A stretch of DNA of 64,000 nt, taken from assembly GCA_015068855.1 (NCBI GenBank), contig SVJS01000001.1, positions 1-64,000 of the forward strand, in the 5' to 3' direction. Numbering within the stretch: position 1 is the stretch's first letter; every line of letters begins with the position of its first letter. The notes beneath the pieces were generated by a model. That model was not told the DNA's origin, did no database searches, and saw only the letters and a program-made list of their open reading frames with translations. Position numbers and translations under genes: made by a program. Origin of the DNA: Oscillospiraceae bacterium. Its GTDB lineage: Bacteria > Bacillota > Clostridia > UBA1381 > UBA9506. This document shows, piece after piece, positions 7,738 through 17,925 of this stretch.

Positions 7738-8442
7738 TCAGTCTCTCATAAAACCTTCCCAATACACCTCAACGATTTTGTAGGCGCCGTCTTTTTTGCC
7801 CAAAAGGTAGTATCTTGTCACCTCGCCATTGCCGACCTGCGGACCTGCGGCAAGGGATTTTTCATTATGCCAAATCTCAGCTTCTGCTTCAACAATGGCA
7901 AACTCCTCAGTTCCCAAATCAGTAAGCATTCTGACAATATTCCGCTTGTTAGACTCTGTGATTTCATCCAGGTCGTCTTTGTCCACAAGGTCAATATCAT
8001 CTATGAAAACACGGCTGTAATAGAGTCCGTTCGCAAAATTGTCCGCTTCATTTTTTGTGGCAATGCGCAGGCCTTCCCCCAAGATGACATCCAGCACCTT
8101 TTGATAGTCGCCTGCTGTTTTGTTTTGATAATATTCATAAACCATGAGTTCAAGAACATTCTCTATGCTGTCATCTAAAATCAGCGTTCTGTCACCTGAA
8201 ACCAGGGGATTTTCAAAATAAATATCCATCAGATCAAGCGAGGGGAGCATGTGTTCATTCACATAATGCTGACGCAGATACTTATTAATCTGCGCCATGG
8301 TCATGTCGCTTTCTTTCTTTTGTGCCACAAATAAACTCGTGGGACCGTCCGCACCACCTATGATGCTGGTGCTTCCTGCATCATCACAGGCTGTCAGACA
8401 TAAACTGCAAAGCAAAAGGGTGAAGATAATCAATCGTTTCAT
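7738..8442 (-). CDS. Lipoprotein of unknown function with a GGADGPTS motif
   Basis: The start is set at 8442, with AGGAGG eight bases upstream, giving 234 residues. Residues 1-18 are a signal peptide ending in the lipobox LTAC, with Cys19 as the lipidation site. Right after it comes STSIIGGADGPTSLF (~24-38). A nearly identical peptide is a conserved membrane motif of the beta subunit of sodium-pumping decarboxylases (OadB/GcdB), yet the rest of this protein is soluble and unrelated. The remainder is acidic, mixed alpha/beta and ends in a beta-rich repeat resembling an NTF2-like fold. It is the first gene of a three-gene minus-strand set with its own promoter. Confidence 0.7.
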   Translation of the reverse strand: MKRLIIFTLLLCSLCLTACDDAGSTSIIGGADGPTSLFVAQKKESDMTMAQINKYLRQHYVNEHMLPSLDLMDIYFENPLVSGDRTLILDDSIENVLELMVYEYYQNKTAGDYQKVLDVILGEGLRIATKNEADNFANGLYYSRVFIDDIDLVDKDDLDEITESNKRNIVRMLTDLGTEEFAIVEAEAEIWHNEKSLAAGPQVGNGEVTRYYLLGKKDGAYKIVEVYWEGFMRD

Positions 8443-8540
8443 GGGCGTTACCTCCTTTATACCGTTTAGACGTTCAGACAAAGGAAACAGTTTCCTTATC
8501 CTTTTTGCGCCTTTCGGCACGGTTATAATGGACAATTTTT

Positions 8541-8569
8541 ATTGTACCATATCAAGCATGAAAAATCAA
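8541..8569 (-). promoter_or_regulatory. Promoter of the lipoprotein gene set
   Basis: TTGATT, 17 bases, TACAAT on the minus strand, about 100 bases upstream of the lipoprotein start at 8442. Confidence 0.65.
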
Positions 8570-8610
8570 TTTGCAAAATGTATAGAATTGTATAATGCAG
8601 GTTTTCTTCA

Positions 8611-8656
8611 TAAAAAACCCCGCATGACAGTTCTGTGTCAAACGGGGATTTTTTAT
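8611..8656 (-). terminator. Terminator of the arg operon
   Basis: On the minus strand a CCCCG/CGGGG stem is extended by TGACA/TGTCA and followed by TTTTTT. It overlaps the stop codon of the acetyltransferase gene. The A-run on the other side could also support plus-strand termination. Confidence 0.8.
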
Positions 8657-9117
8657 GCATAATCTTTACATAACAGTGCTCTGATATAGCCCTTGCAAAA
8701 CGTTGTGGAGTGAATATAAAAGCCGCGTCCGTAATAAAAACGAACCAATGAGGAGGCCTTGGAGGCCGTGTGCAAAACCACACGCTTCACGCCCATCTTC
8801 TTCATTTCATTATCAAAAACACCCATCATCGATTTGCCAATGCCAATGTTCTGATATTCGTCGCTCACGCCGAAACGGGAGAGATATGCCGTGTCTTCAT
8901 TGATTTTTTCCACACGCAGACTTCCCACAACAATATCGTCAATATAGGCTACATATACCAGCTTATCCAAAATATCATTTTCCACCTGTTCCTTGGTTTC
9001 ATGAAGGGCAGCCGTGTCCTCAATGCCTGCCACTTCAATATATTTCGTAAAAGCCTGCTTGGTAATTTTGATAATGCTGTCTGTATCTTCTAAGGTTGCT
9101 TTCCGTACTGAAAACAT
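8653..9117 (-). CDS. GNAT family N-acetyltransferase
   Basis: 154 residues, a single GNAT domain. The acetyl-CoA pyrophosphate loop is visible as YQNIGIGKSMM (~91-101), preceded by the LSRFGVSDEY strand, and the C-terminal FYYGRGFYIHS strand-turn is typical of the fold. The substrate is unknown. It starts 13 bases after argF ends, behind AGGAGG, and shares the ARG-box promoter and the terminator with argD and argF. A link to arginine-related metabolism is therefore possible. It lacks ArgA/ArgJ features, so I do not assign it to N-acetylglutamate synthesis. Confidence 0.8.
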   Translation of the reverse strand: MFSVRKATLEDTDSIIKITKQAFTKYIEVAGIEDTAALHETKEQVENDILDKLVYVAYIDDIVVGSLRVEKINEDTAYLSRFGVSDEYQNIGIGKSMMGVFDNEMKKMGVKRVVLHTASKASSLVRFYYGRGFYIHSTTFCKGYIRALLCKDYA

Positions 9118-9130
9118 CTCGTTCCCTCCT

Positions 9131-10054
9131 TTATTTCTGTCCCATGGTCATGACCATGACGGCCTTTTGTGCATGCAAACGGTTCTCCGCCTCATCAAAA
9201 ATTAAGGATTGCGGTCCGTCAATCACACCCTCTGTGACCTCCATGCCACGATAGGCGGGCAGACAATGGAGGAAAATAGCGCCGTCGTTTGCCTGCGCCA
9301 TCAGTTCTTCGTTTACCTGATAGGGGGCAAAGAGCTTAACTTTTTCTTCCTTTTGGTCTTCCTGACCCATGCTGACCCAGGTATCCGTGTAAATAACATC
9401 GGCATTTTTAACTGCCTCTTTGGGGTCTTCTGTTATCAGAACGGAAACGCCCATCTCCTTTGCATCCTCTATGGCGTTAGCCACAACGGTTGCATCGCAG
9501 GCATAGGCTTTCGGTGTTGCAACAGCCACATCCATGCCGCATTTAACGCAGCCATATAAAAGCGAATGCGCCATGTTGTTACCATCGCCTACATAGGCAA
9601 GCTTTTTACCCTTTAAGGAGCCAAAATGCTCTTTGATAGTTAACAAATCTGCCAGCACCTGACAGGGATGCAGCAAATCCGTGAGACCGTTGATAATAGG
9701 AATTGAGCCGAATTCCGCCAACGCTTCCACGTCCTCCTGTTTATAGGTTCTGATCATAATGCCGTCTACATAACGGGAGAGAACCTTGGCCGTATCATGA
9801 ATGGTTTCGCCGCGACCGAGCTGAATATCGTTAGAGCTTAAAAACAGAGCATGACCGCCCAACTGATACATGCCCACCTCAAAGGAAACACGGGTTCTGG
9901 TAGAGGATTTGGAGAAAATCATGCCCAGGGTTTTCCCGGCCAAAAGCGGATGGGGAATGCCCGCTTTTTGCTCCTTTTTCAGCTTTGCCGCCAGCTCTAA
10001 GGCTGTCTCTATGTCCTTTGATGTCCAATCATGCAGTGAAAGTAAATGTTTCAT
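9131..10054 (-). CDS. argF: Ornithine carbamoyltransferase
   Basis: 307 residues, the normal length. It makes citrulline from ornithine and carbamoyl phosphate in the cytoplasm. Visible motifs are the carbamoyl-phosphate loop SSTRTR (~53-58), HPCQVLADLLT (~130-140), the ornithine-binding DTWVSMGQE (~225) and the FLHCLPA signature (~263-269). Because it is transcribed with argD behind ARG boxes, the biosynthetic form (argF) is more likely than the catabolic arcB. The gap to argD is 12 bases. Other arginine genes (argJ, argB, argC, argG, argH) are not in the window. Confidence 0.95.
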   Translation of the reverse strand: MKHLLSLHDWTSKDIETALELAAKLKKEQKAGIPHPLLAGKTLGMIFSKSSTRTRVSFEVGMYQLGGHALFLSSNDIQLGRGETIHDTAKVLSRYVDGIMIRTYKQEDVEALAEFGSIPIINGLTDLLHPCQVLADLLTIKEHFGSLKGKKLAYVGDGNNMAHSLLYGCVKCGMDVAVATPKAYACDATVVANAIEDAKEMGVSVLITEDPKEAVKNADVIYTDTWVSMGQEDQKEEKVKLFAPYQVNEELMAQANDGAIFLHCLPAYRGMEVTEGVIDGPQSLIFDEAENRLHAQKAVMVMTMGQK

Positions 10055-10066
10055 GTTCGTCTCTCC

Positions 10067-11269
10067 TTATCGTGTAATGGTTGCAAGATGCGCTGTCAGG
10101 TTATTAATAAAACTGTCAATCTGTTCCTTTGTTACAATCAGGGGCGGCGCCAAACGCAAAATGCTGTCGCCAACTGCACCCACAACAAAACCCTTATCAA
10201 GCAGGGCGGCTTGCACTTGTTTGGCAACAGGTTCGGCAAATTCCACACCCAGCATGAGCCCTAAGCCACGCACTTCCTTGATAACAGGAAACTCATCTTT
10301 TAGCTTTTCCAAGGCCTGCTTGCAATAAGCGCCCACCTCGGCGCTGTTTTGCACGATGTTTTCTTCGCTAAAGGCCTGAAAAACAGCAAGCCCCGCTGCT
10401 GTCGCCAGGGGATTGCCTCCAAAGGTTGTACCGTGGTCGCCCGGCTCAAAGCCTGCGGCAATCTCTGCCTTGGCGCAAAGGGCACCAATGGGAACACCGC
10501 CGCCCAAAGCCTTGGCCAGAGTGAAAATATCGGGCCGGATGCCGTAATGCTCATAGCAGAAGAGCTTACCCGTTCTGCCCATGCCTGTTTGAATTTCATC
10601 CACAATCAGCAGAATGCCTTTTTCCTCGCAAAGGGCAGCTACCTTTTGAACATACTCTGCATCCAGCGGGCGCACACCCGATTCTCCCTGCACAAGTTCC
10701 ATCATAACAGCGGCTGTTTTGTCTGTCACGGCCGCACAAAGCGCCTCAAAGTCATTGGCGGGCACATGGCAAAAGCCGGGGGTTAACGGCTTATAGGGCT
10801 TTTGATATTTGGGTTGCCCCGTTGCTGCCACGGTGGCCAGCGTTCTGCCGTGGAAGGAGTTTGTTAAGGTGATGATATCCGTTTTGTCCGTTTGGTTTTT
10901 CTTATAAAAATATATTTTGGCAAGCTTGATGGCCCCTTCGTTAGCCTCAGCGCCGGAGTTTGCAAAGAAAACTTTGTCAGCGACAGAATGCGTTACAATC
11001 TGTTCTGCCAGCTTTGCCTGATTTTCAATATAGTATAAGCTCGAGGTGTGGAGCAGCTTATCCACCTGCTCATGAAGCGCTTTTGTCAGGGTTTTGTGCC
11101 CATGACCCAGCGCACTGACGGCAATGCCCGCCAAAAAGTCGGCGTACTTTTTTCCCTCTGTATCATAAAGGTAAATGCCCTCGCCTTTGGTAAAGCAAAC
11201 CGGAGTTCGCTTGCCAAAAGTATTCATGTAATACGTAGCATCCAGCTGCATAATCGCTTGTAAATCCAT
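10067..11269 (-). CDS. argD: Acetylornithine aminotransferase
   Basis: 400 residues, class III PLP aminotransferase. It converts N-acetylglutamate semialdehyde to N-acetylornithine with glutamate as amino donor. Motifs are the SGAEANEGAIKLA phosphate-binding loop (~104-116), SFHGRT (~137), LIVDEIQTGMGRTG with the cofactor-binding Asp (~218-231) and LAKALGGGVPIGA with the Schiff-base Lys (~248). It is the first gene of the arg operon, directly behind a promoter covered by two ARG boxes. The operon order argD-argF-GNAT and the repressor sites support a biosynthetic role. Confidence 0.95.
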   Translation of the reverse strand: MDLQAIMQLDATYYMNTFGKRTPVCFTKGEGIYLYDTEGKKYADFLAGIAVSALGHGHKTLTKALHEQVDKLLHTSSLYYIENQAKLAEQIVTHSVADKVFFANSGAEANEGAIKLAKIYFYKKNQTDKTDIITLTNSFHGRTLATVAATGQPKYQKPYKPLTPGFCHVPANDFEALCAAVTDKTAAVMMELVQGESGVRPLDAEYVQKVAALCEEKGILLIVDEIQTGMGRTGKLFCYEHYGIRPDIFTLAKALGGGVPIGALCAKAEIAAGFEPGDHGTTFGGNPLATAAGLAVFQAFSEENIVQNSAEVGAYCKQALEKLKDEFPVIKEVRGLGLMLGVEFAEPVAKQVQAALLDKGFVVGAVGDSILRLAPPLIVTKEQIDSFINNLTAHLATITR

Positions 11270-11302
11270 GGTATGTCCCTCAATTCTCTTGATTTCTTTT
11301 TT

Positions 11303-11334
11303 TATAATTATACAACATTATGCATAATTATGCA
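11303..11334 (-). promoter_or_regulatory. Tandem ARG boxes (ArgR operators)
   Basis: Two AT-rich palindromes, TATAATTATA (11303-11312) and TGCATAATTATGCA (11321-11334), have centres 20 bases apart. They resemble ArgR boxes (TGNATNNNNATNCA) in the usual tandem spacing. Both overlap the argD promoter, which fits repression by arginine-bound ArgR. No argR gene is present in the window. Confidence 0.7.
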
Positions 11335-11335
11335 A
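11307..11335 (-). promoter_or_regulatory. argDF promoter
   Basis: TTGCAT, 17 bases, TATAAT on the minus strand, 38 bases before the argD start. The -35 lies in one ARG box and the -10 in the other. Confidence 0.8.
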
Positions 11336-11364
11336 TAGTAAAATGAAAAATTTTTATTTTTTTC

Positions 11365-11393
11365 TTGACGAAAGCGCTTTTATATTGTATGAT
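11365..11393 (+). promoter_or_regulatory. Promoter of the HPr-like gene with a cre-like palindrome in the spacer
   Basis: TTGACG, 17 bases, TATGAT. The spacer begins with AAAGCGCTTT (11371-11380). With flanking bases this reads CGAAAGCGCTTTTA, 12 of 14 matches to an ideal CcpA catabolite-responsive element. CcpA binding there would block RNA polymerase. Confidence 0.7.
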
Positions 11394-11430
11394 ATAGGTA
11401 GTAATATTAAAGATGTTTGGAGGAATAAAT

Positions 11431-11661
11431 ATGAAAACATTGACCATTGCATTAGCTTCTATTAACGACGTTAAGAGTTTTGTTAACATTGTCAGCAAGT
11501 ATGATTTTGATGTTGATTTGAGTTCCGGCCGCTATGTGGTTGACGCTAAATCCATTATGGGTATTTTCAGCCTGGATTTAACCAAGCCCATCAAGGTTGA
11601 AGTTCATTCTGATAATGCCGATGCATTCATCGGGGAATTAAAACCCTTCGTGCAGGCATAA
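11431..11661 (+). CDS. HPr/Crh-like protein lacking the phosphoryl-accepting His
   Basis: 76 residues from the ATG at 11431, which follows GGAGG. The C-terminal two thirds match the HPr fold, including the KSIMGIFSLDL segment (~41-51), whose Ser corresponds to the HPr kinase target Ser46. The usual GLHARPA loop with His15 is replaced by residues around SINDVKSF, so it cannot relay phosphate from PTS enzyme I. It could instead act like Bacillus Crh, as a regulatory partner of CcpA when Ser-phosphorylated. The related family is widespread in Clostridia and is usually annotated as HPr. It is monocistronic, with its own promoter (carrying a cre-like site) and terminator. Confidence 0.75.
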   Translation: MKTLTIALASINDVKSFVNIVSKYDFDVDLSSGRYVVDAKSIMGIFSLDLTKPIKVEVHSDNADAFIGELKPFVQA

Positions 11662-11672
11662 CAAAACAAACC

Positions 11673-11709
11673 AAAAGAGCTTGTAACATAAGTTACAAGC
11701 TCTTTTTTT
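11673..11709. terminator. Terminator of the HPr-like gene, probably shared with ligA
   Basis: A perfect AAAGAGCTTGTAAC/GTTACAAGCTCTTT stem with an ATAA loop and a T7 tail on the plus strand. On the minus strand it ends in TTTT downstream of ligA. Confidence 0.88.
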
Positions 11710-11787
11710 ATGCTCTTAGAAAACACAGAAACCGTTTTTACGCCTCAACGCCCAAACAATGTGTACTTACGTACTTTCTAAAACAAT

Positions 11788-13785
<1,998 letters not shown>

Positions 13786-13797
13786 TCAATTTTGTTG

Positions 13798-13834
13798 AAA
13801 AGACCCTGCCGCACAGCCGCAGAGTCTTTTCTAT
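13798..13834 (-). terminator. Terminator of mgsA
   Basis: On the minus strand AAAAGACTCTGC pairs with GGCAGGGTCTTTT, between mgsA and ligA. The T tract is short. Confidence 0.6.
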
Positions 13835-13860
13835 TTTTTACATCATCATGCAATCTATTC

Positions 13861-14265
13861 TTATTTTTTAGGGTTAACAATGTCACGCCAATCAAGGTCC
13901 CCATGCTCCAAGCCATGAATTAAAACCTCGGCGGTTGCCACATTAGTGGCAAGGGGCACATTGTGCACATCGCAAAGGCGCAGCAAGGCAGAAACATCCG
14001 GCTCATGAGGCTGTGCTGTCAAGGGATCGCGGAAAAACAAAACCAAATCAATTTCGTTATAGGCAATGCGTGCACCAATCTGCTGGTCGCCACCCTGAGG
14101 GCCTGACAAAAAGCGATGAATGTCAAGACCGGTTACTTCGCTGACCAAACCGCCCGTTGTGCCGGTTGCACAAAGCGTATGCTTTTCCAAAATACCTTTA
14201 TAGGCGATACAGAACTGAATCATCAATTCCTTTTTCTTATCATGTGCAATCAACGCAATATTCAC
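13861..14265 (-). CDS. mgsA: Methylglyoxal synthase
   Basis: 134 residues. It converts dihydroxyacetone phosphate to methylglyoxal and phosphate, relieving phosphosugar stress. Family motifs are the N-terminal [18 protein letters not shown] (~33-40), [12 protein letters not shown] (~54-65, with a catalytic Asp) and [15 protein letters not shown] (~76-90). I chose GTG at 14265, because the protein then begins like its relatives ([12 protein letters not shown]) and AGGAAGGGG lies nine bases upstream; an ATG three codons earlier sits almost on that site. It has its own promoter and terminator. Confidence 0.93.
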   Translation of the reverse strand: MNIALIAHDKKKELMIQFCIAYKGILEKHTLCATGTTGGLVSEVTGLDIHRFLSGPQGGDQQIGARIAYNEIDLVLFFRDPLTAQPHEPDVSALLRLCDVHNVPLATNVATAEVLIHGLEHGDLDWRDIVNPKK

Positions 14266-14345
14266 GGCACGCATCCCCTTCCTAATCTATTTGACGTGAT
14301 TTCCTCCATACCAAACGGAAGCAATCACTATATATCCATACATAT

Positions 14346-14374
14346 ATTGTATCATATTTTTATCTTTTTGTCTA
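14346..14374 (-). promoter_or_regulatory. Promoter of mgsA
   Basis: TAGACA, 17 bases, TACAAT on the minus strand, about 80 bases upstream of the mgsA start. Confidence 0.65.
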
Positions 14375-14406
14375 CCTTTTTTATAACTTTTTAACATAAA
14401 AAGAGC

Positions 14407-14450
14407 GAAAAAAAGGCTGTAACATAGAAAAATTTTCCATATATTACAGC
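14407..14450 (-). terminator. Terminator after the PBP2/mre gene run
   Basis: On the minus strand GCTGTAATATA pairs with TATGTTACAGC, followed by TTTTTTT. It lies between PBP2 and mgsA and ends the cell-shape operon. Confidence 0.85.
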
Positions 14451-14467
14451 ACTAATCATTCTGTTTT

Positions 14468-16528
14468 TTACGGCAACAATGTGCCCGTCTGCGATGCGGC
14501 CTCAGAACCGCCACCGGCACCGAAGAAATACTGCCAGAAGATATCCCGGGCAACATAAGAGGCATTGCCGCCGGAGCCGCCATGCTGAATGACGATGGCA
14601 ACCGCAATTTGCGGATTGTCATAGGGGGCATAGCCTACATAAATACCGTTACTGGAACCTTTTGCCAGCTGTGCACTACCGGTTTTACCGCCGGTTGTAA
14701 AGGGGAAATCAGCAAAGGCGGCGCTGGCTGTACCCTCTGAGGTGGCAAGCAACATGCCCGCCAGAACAGCCTCCCTGTTTTCCGGCGAAATAGAAATTTT
14801 ATTTTTCACCTTGGGCTGGTTTTCAAAAACAATTTCGTCCTCCGTGTTGGATTTAACGGCTTTTAACAGGTGCACCTCATAGTTGGTTCCGCCGTTTGCC
14901 AAGGTGGCAACGAAGTTTGCCAGTTGTAGCGGGGTGAACAGGTTGTCCGACTGCCCGATAGCAGATTGCAGAACGTCTCCGGGGTACCATTCCCGCTTGT
15001 TTTTTTCTCTCAGCGCGGGGCTTGCAACCTGCCCCTTTGCTTCCTCGCCGCTCAGTTCAATTCCCGTATATTCGCCCAAACCCAACTTCTTTGCAAAGGT
15101 TTCAATCGGTTCAATCCCCAGTCGGTTACCCATTTCATAGAAGAAATAGTTGCAAGAGTGCTGAATGGCCTGCGAGATGTTAATCGTTCCGTGGTTGCCG
15201 CCGGAGGAACGGTAAATGTTACACATAAAGTCATGATTCAAAAACCGGTACACGCCGGTTGTCTGAATGAATTCATCCGGCTCCACAACGTCCGATTCCA
15301 GGGCCGCTAGTGCCGTACACAGCTTAAAGGTGGAGCCCGGTTCATACACACCGTTAATGGCGCGGTTTAACATGGGGTTTCGCTCATCGTGAAGCAACTG
15401 GTTATAATCCCGATTAAAAAATTCCGGCTCATAGGTGGGGTATGACGCCATAGCCAGTACCTCGCCGCTGTTTAGGTCAAGAGCCACGGCCGCGCCCGCA
15501 AAAGCATCGTGGCCACTGCCATAGCTGGCTGTGGAGGCAATTTTTTGAATGTTTCTTGCCAGAGACTCCTCCGCCACCCATTGCAAATCCTTATCAATCG
15601 TCAGCATAACGGAGTTTCCGGGAATCGGCTCCTGAGAGTATACCACCTCAGTTTCGCCCTCACGGATTTTTCGTTCGATGCTGTTTGTTCCATCAGTGCC
15701 GCGCAGATATACCTCAAAGGCTTTTTCAACGCCCTGCTTGCCCAAATGGTCGTTCATGCCGTAGCCTTCATCTTTAAGCTCGGCATATTCCTCGCTGTTG
15801 ATGATGCCCACGCGACCTAAAATGTGCGCCGCCAGCGTCCCGTCCGTATATTGCCGGATGGGCTCTGAATATACCGTCACACAAAAGTAAGCGTTTCTTT
15901 GCTCTTTAATGGTGGTAATGGTTTCAATGTCCACATCCGTTGCAAACACATAGGGGTTATTGGACGAAAAATTTCGATTCCGCATTTCATAGCGAACGCC
16001 GGCAATTTGCCTGGCTTCTGCCGGTGTGTAGCTATCTGCTATGTCGTATTTTTCCTTGTATTTCTCAATCACGCCTGCGGCCGTTGTATCCGCAGGATAT
16101 TTATGGTCTGCCAAAAACTTCTGAATGGCCTCACGATTGGCCTTTTCGTCCCCTTTGTCAAAGGTGAAACGAAACGGAGCCTCCTGAGAAATCGGGAACG
16201 TATCTTCATAGGCAAGCTGTTTTGCCTTGAACAAATTCGTCATGTTCAAAATGACCTGATTCAGTGCCGCCTTATCATCATTAATCTTCGCAATCGCCAC
16301 GGTGTAGCCTTCGCGGTTTGTCACCAGCGGACGTCCGAAGCGGTCCAGAATTTCGCCGCGGGGTGCTTTGATGGGGATGTTTCGTGCCAAACGGCTATCG
16401 GAAATAGCCCGGTAGTTTTCCCCTTCTATAATTTGCAGATAAAACAGTCTGCCGACGGCAACCACGGTCAGCAGACAAATCAGCGCATATAAAATGGCGC
16501 AGCGTTTCTTCAATTGTTGATTCTCCAT
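14468..16528 (-). CDS. mrdA: Penicillin-binding protein 2 (elongasome transpeptidase)
   Basis: 686 residues. A class B PBP that cross-links peptidoglycan during lateral wall growth. It has an N-terminal cytoplasmic tail, a membrane anchor (~10-32), a PBP dimerisation domain with RGEILDRFGRPL (~57-68), then the transpeptidase domain. That domain carries STFK with the nucleophilic Ser (~399), SCN (~459) and KTGSA (~614). It is the last gene of the mreB-mreC-mreD run, 13 bases after mreD, which supports a PBP2 (rod) rather than PBP3 (division) role. The extracellular insert between the anchor and the transpeptidase is large, as is common in Clostridia. Confidence 0.92.
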   Translation of the reverse strand: MENQQLKKRCAILYALICLLTVVAVGRLFYLQIIEGENYRAISDSRLARNIPIKAPRGEILDRFGRPLVTNREGYTVAIAKINDDKAALNQVILNMTNLFKAKQLAYEDTFPISQEAPFRFTFDKGDEKANREAIQKFLADHKYPADTTAAGVIEKYKEKYDIADSYTPAEARQIAGVRYEMRNRNFSSNNPYVFATDVDIETITTIKEQRNAYFCVTVYSEPIRQYTDGTLAAHILGRVGIINSEEYAELKDEGYGMNDHLGKQGVEKAFEVYLRGTDGTNSIERKIREGETEVVYSQEPIPGNSVMLTIDKDLQWVAEESLARNIQKIASTASYGSGHDAFAGAAVALDLNSGEVLAMASYPTYEPEFFNRDYNQLLHDERNPMLNRAINGVYEPGSTFKLCTALAALESDVVEPDEFIQTTGVYRFLNHDFMCNIYRSSGGNHGTINISQAIQHSCNYFFYEMGNRLGIEPIETFAKKLGLGEYTGIELSGEEAKGQVASPALREKNKREWYPGDVLQSAIGQSDNLFTPLQLANFVATLANGGTNYEVHLLKAVKSNTEDEIVFENQPKVKNKISISPENREAVLAGMLLATSEGTASAAFADFPFTTGGKTGSAQLAKGSSNGIYVGYAPYDNPQIAVAIVIQHGGSGGNASYVARDIFWQYFFGAGGGSEAASQTGTLLP

Positions 16529-16541
16529 CTACGCCCCTCCT

Positions 16542-17063
16542 TTAGTCCACAATCTTCCGGACAATCGGGTCTAACAAAACGGTGAACAAAAAATTATAGA
16601 TAGCCGCGGGCAAAATCTTGCAAAAAAGTGCAAACACAAACGCACCGCGACCCCATATGGAAAAATTGAAAATATAAATCAAAAGCTCATAGGGAATGGT
16701 GAATAAAAAAACAAAAAGCATGGATACAAAGGCGTTTCTGTTATATAGATTATCACTAATCCCCGCACAGGCATAGCCTACATAGGTACATAACAGGGTG
16801 TTGATTCCGATAATACGGCTGCCCGCAAAATCTAACAGTAAGCCACAAATCATGCCCACAAACAAGGCGCTGTAATCCCCCTGCAAAAGGCCAAAACAAA
16901 CAACAACAATGAATAAGAGGTTCGGTACAACATGAAAAATTTCCAGCCCCTGCACCACAGTCGTCTGTAAAACCGTAACAAGAAAAATGAGTACCGCCAT
17001 AAGCACCCATAAGAGCAAAGAACTGTTCGATTTTGGTTGCATTCTTGTTGCCAGCATTTTCAT
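16542..17063 (-). CDS. mreD: Rod shape-determining protein MreD
   Basis: 173 residues with five to six membrane helices spanning almost the whole protein. MreD is the integral-membrane partner of MreC in the Rod complex. Sequence conservation in this family is low, so the call rests on hydrophobic pattern, length and position between mreC and PBP2. The ATG follows AGGTAGG. The gap to mreC is nine bases. Confidence 0.88.
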   Translation of the reverse strand: MKMLATRMQPKSNSSLLLWVLMAVLIFLVTVLQTTVVQGLEIFHVVPNLLFIVVVCFGLLQGDYSALFVGMICGLLLDFAGSRIIGINTLLCTYVGYACAGISDNLYNRNAFVSMLFVFLFTIPYELLIYIFNFSIWGRGAFVFALFCKILPAAIYNFLFTVLLDPIVRKIVD

Positions 17064-17072
17064 GAAACTTAC

Positions 17073-17885
17073 CTACCTGTTCCGGACAACCATAACCTCC
17101 CGGATCCTTTCAAAATCAACTGCCGTATCAATCAGGGCATACTGAGAATAGCCAAGGGAATCGCTTTTAATCTCCGCCACGGTTCCAATCAGAAGTCCCT
17201 CCGGATAAACGCCGCCGAGACCGGATGTGACAACCTCATCACCCAGCACAATGTTGGCGCCCTTGGTTACATAGCTCATCTTGCATTTGCCCTCATCCGC
17301 CAAGGACAGCTCCCCGTCCACAATGGCAAAATCCTGCGTGCGGGACAAAAGGGCCCCCACAGAACTGTCTGAATCAATAATCGTCAGAACCTTGGCCCAA
17401 TGGTCGCCCAACTCCACCACACGGCCAACCAGTCCCTGCCCTGAAATGACAGGGTCATCAATAGCAATCCCGTCATCGGCACCCTTATCGACCGTGAAAG
17501 AATAAAACCAGTTGCCCGGTTCTTTGGCAATAACCTTGGAAACAACCATATCCAAATCGCTTTCCGCGGTGGATAATTCCAGCAGACTGCGGAGCCTGTC
17601 ATTTTCCTGCTTATAGCTTTCAAGCTCACGAACCTTCGCTTGCAGGGCGGCAACCTGGTCTTTGAGTTCAATGTTTTCTGCCTGAAACTCCTTCATATCG
17701 CCCAGAAACGTAAAACCGCCCCGAATCCCGTTGCCAATGCCGGAAAAGAACTGCTGAAACGGGCGCAAAACAGTCCCGACAAGATTGCCGGATTCCACCG
17801 AATCACGGGTTGCAAAGGAAACACCCATCAGAACAAAAATGATAAGTGTTACAACCAAAAGCAAAATATTCACTTTTTTCTTCAT
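17073..17885 (-). CDS. mreC: Rod shape-determining protein MreC
   Basis: 270 residues from the ATG at 17885, which follows AGGAGG; eight extra codons of open frame precede it. It has an N-terminal membrane anchor (~5-25), a coiled coil (~60-105), then the beta-barrel MreC domain with VIAKEPGNWFYSF (~118-130) and DPVISGQGLVGRV (~144-156). It acts outside the membrane, linking MreB filaments to the wall synthases. Confidence 0.93.
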   Translation of the reverse strand: MKKKVNILLLVVTLIIFVLMGVSFATRDSVESGNLVGTVLRPFQQFFSGIGNGIRGGFTFLGDMKEFQAENIELKDQVAALQAKVRELESYKQENDRLRSLLELSTAESDLDMVVSKVIAKEPGNWFYSFTVDKGADDGIAIDDPVISGQGLVGRVVELGDHWAKVLTIIDSDSSVGALLSRTQDFAIVDGELSLADEGKCKMSYVTKGANIVLGDEVVTSGLGGVYPEGLLIGTVAEIKSDSLGYSQYALIDTAVDFERIREVMVVRNR

Positions 17886-17925
17886 GTGTTTCCCTCCTTC
17901 CCGACTCAATCAAATCATAATCCGA

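Noticed and set aside
15899-16492. 197-codon plus-strand ORF antisense to PBP2
   Set aside because: Composition follows the reverse complement of the PBP2 gene and there is no start signal; the PBP2 reading is unequivocal.
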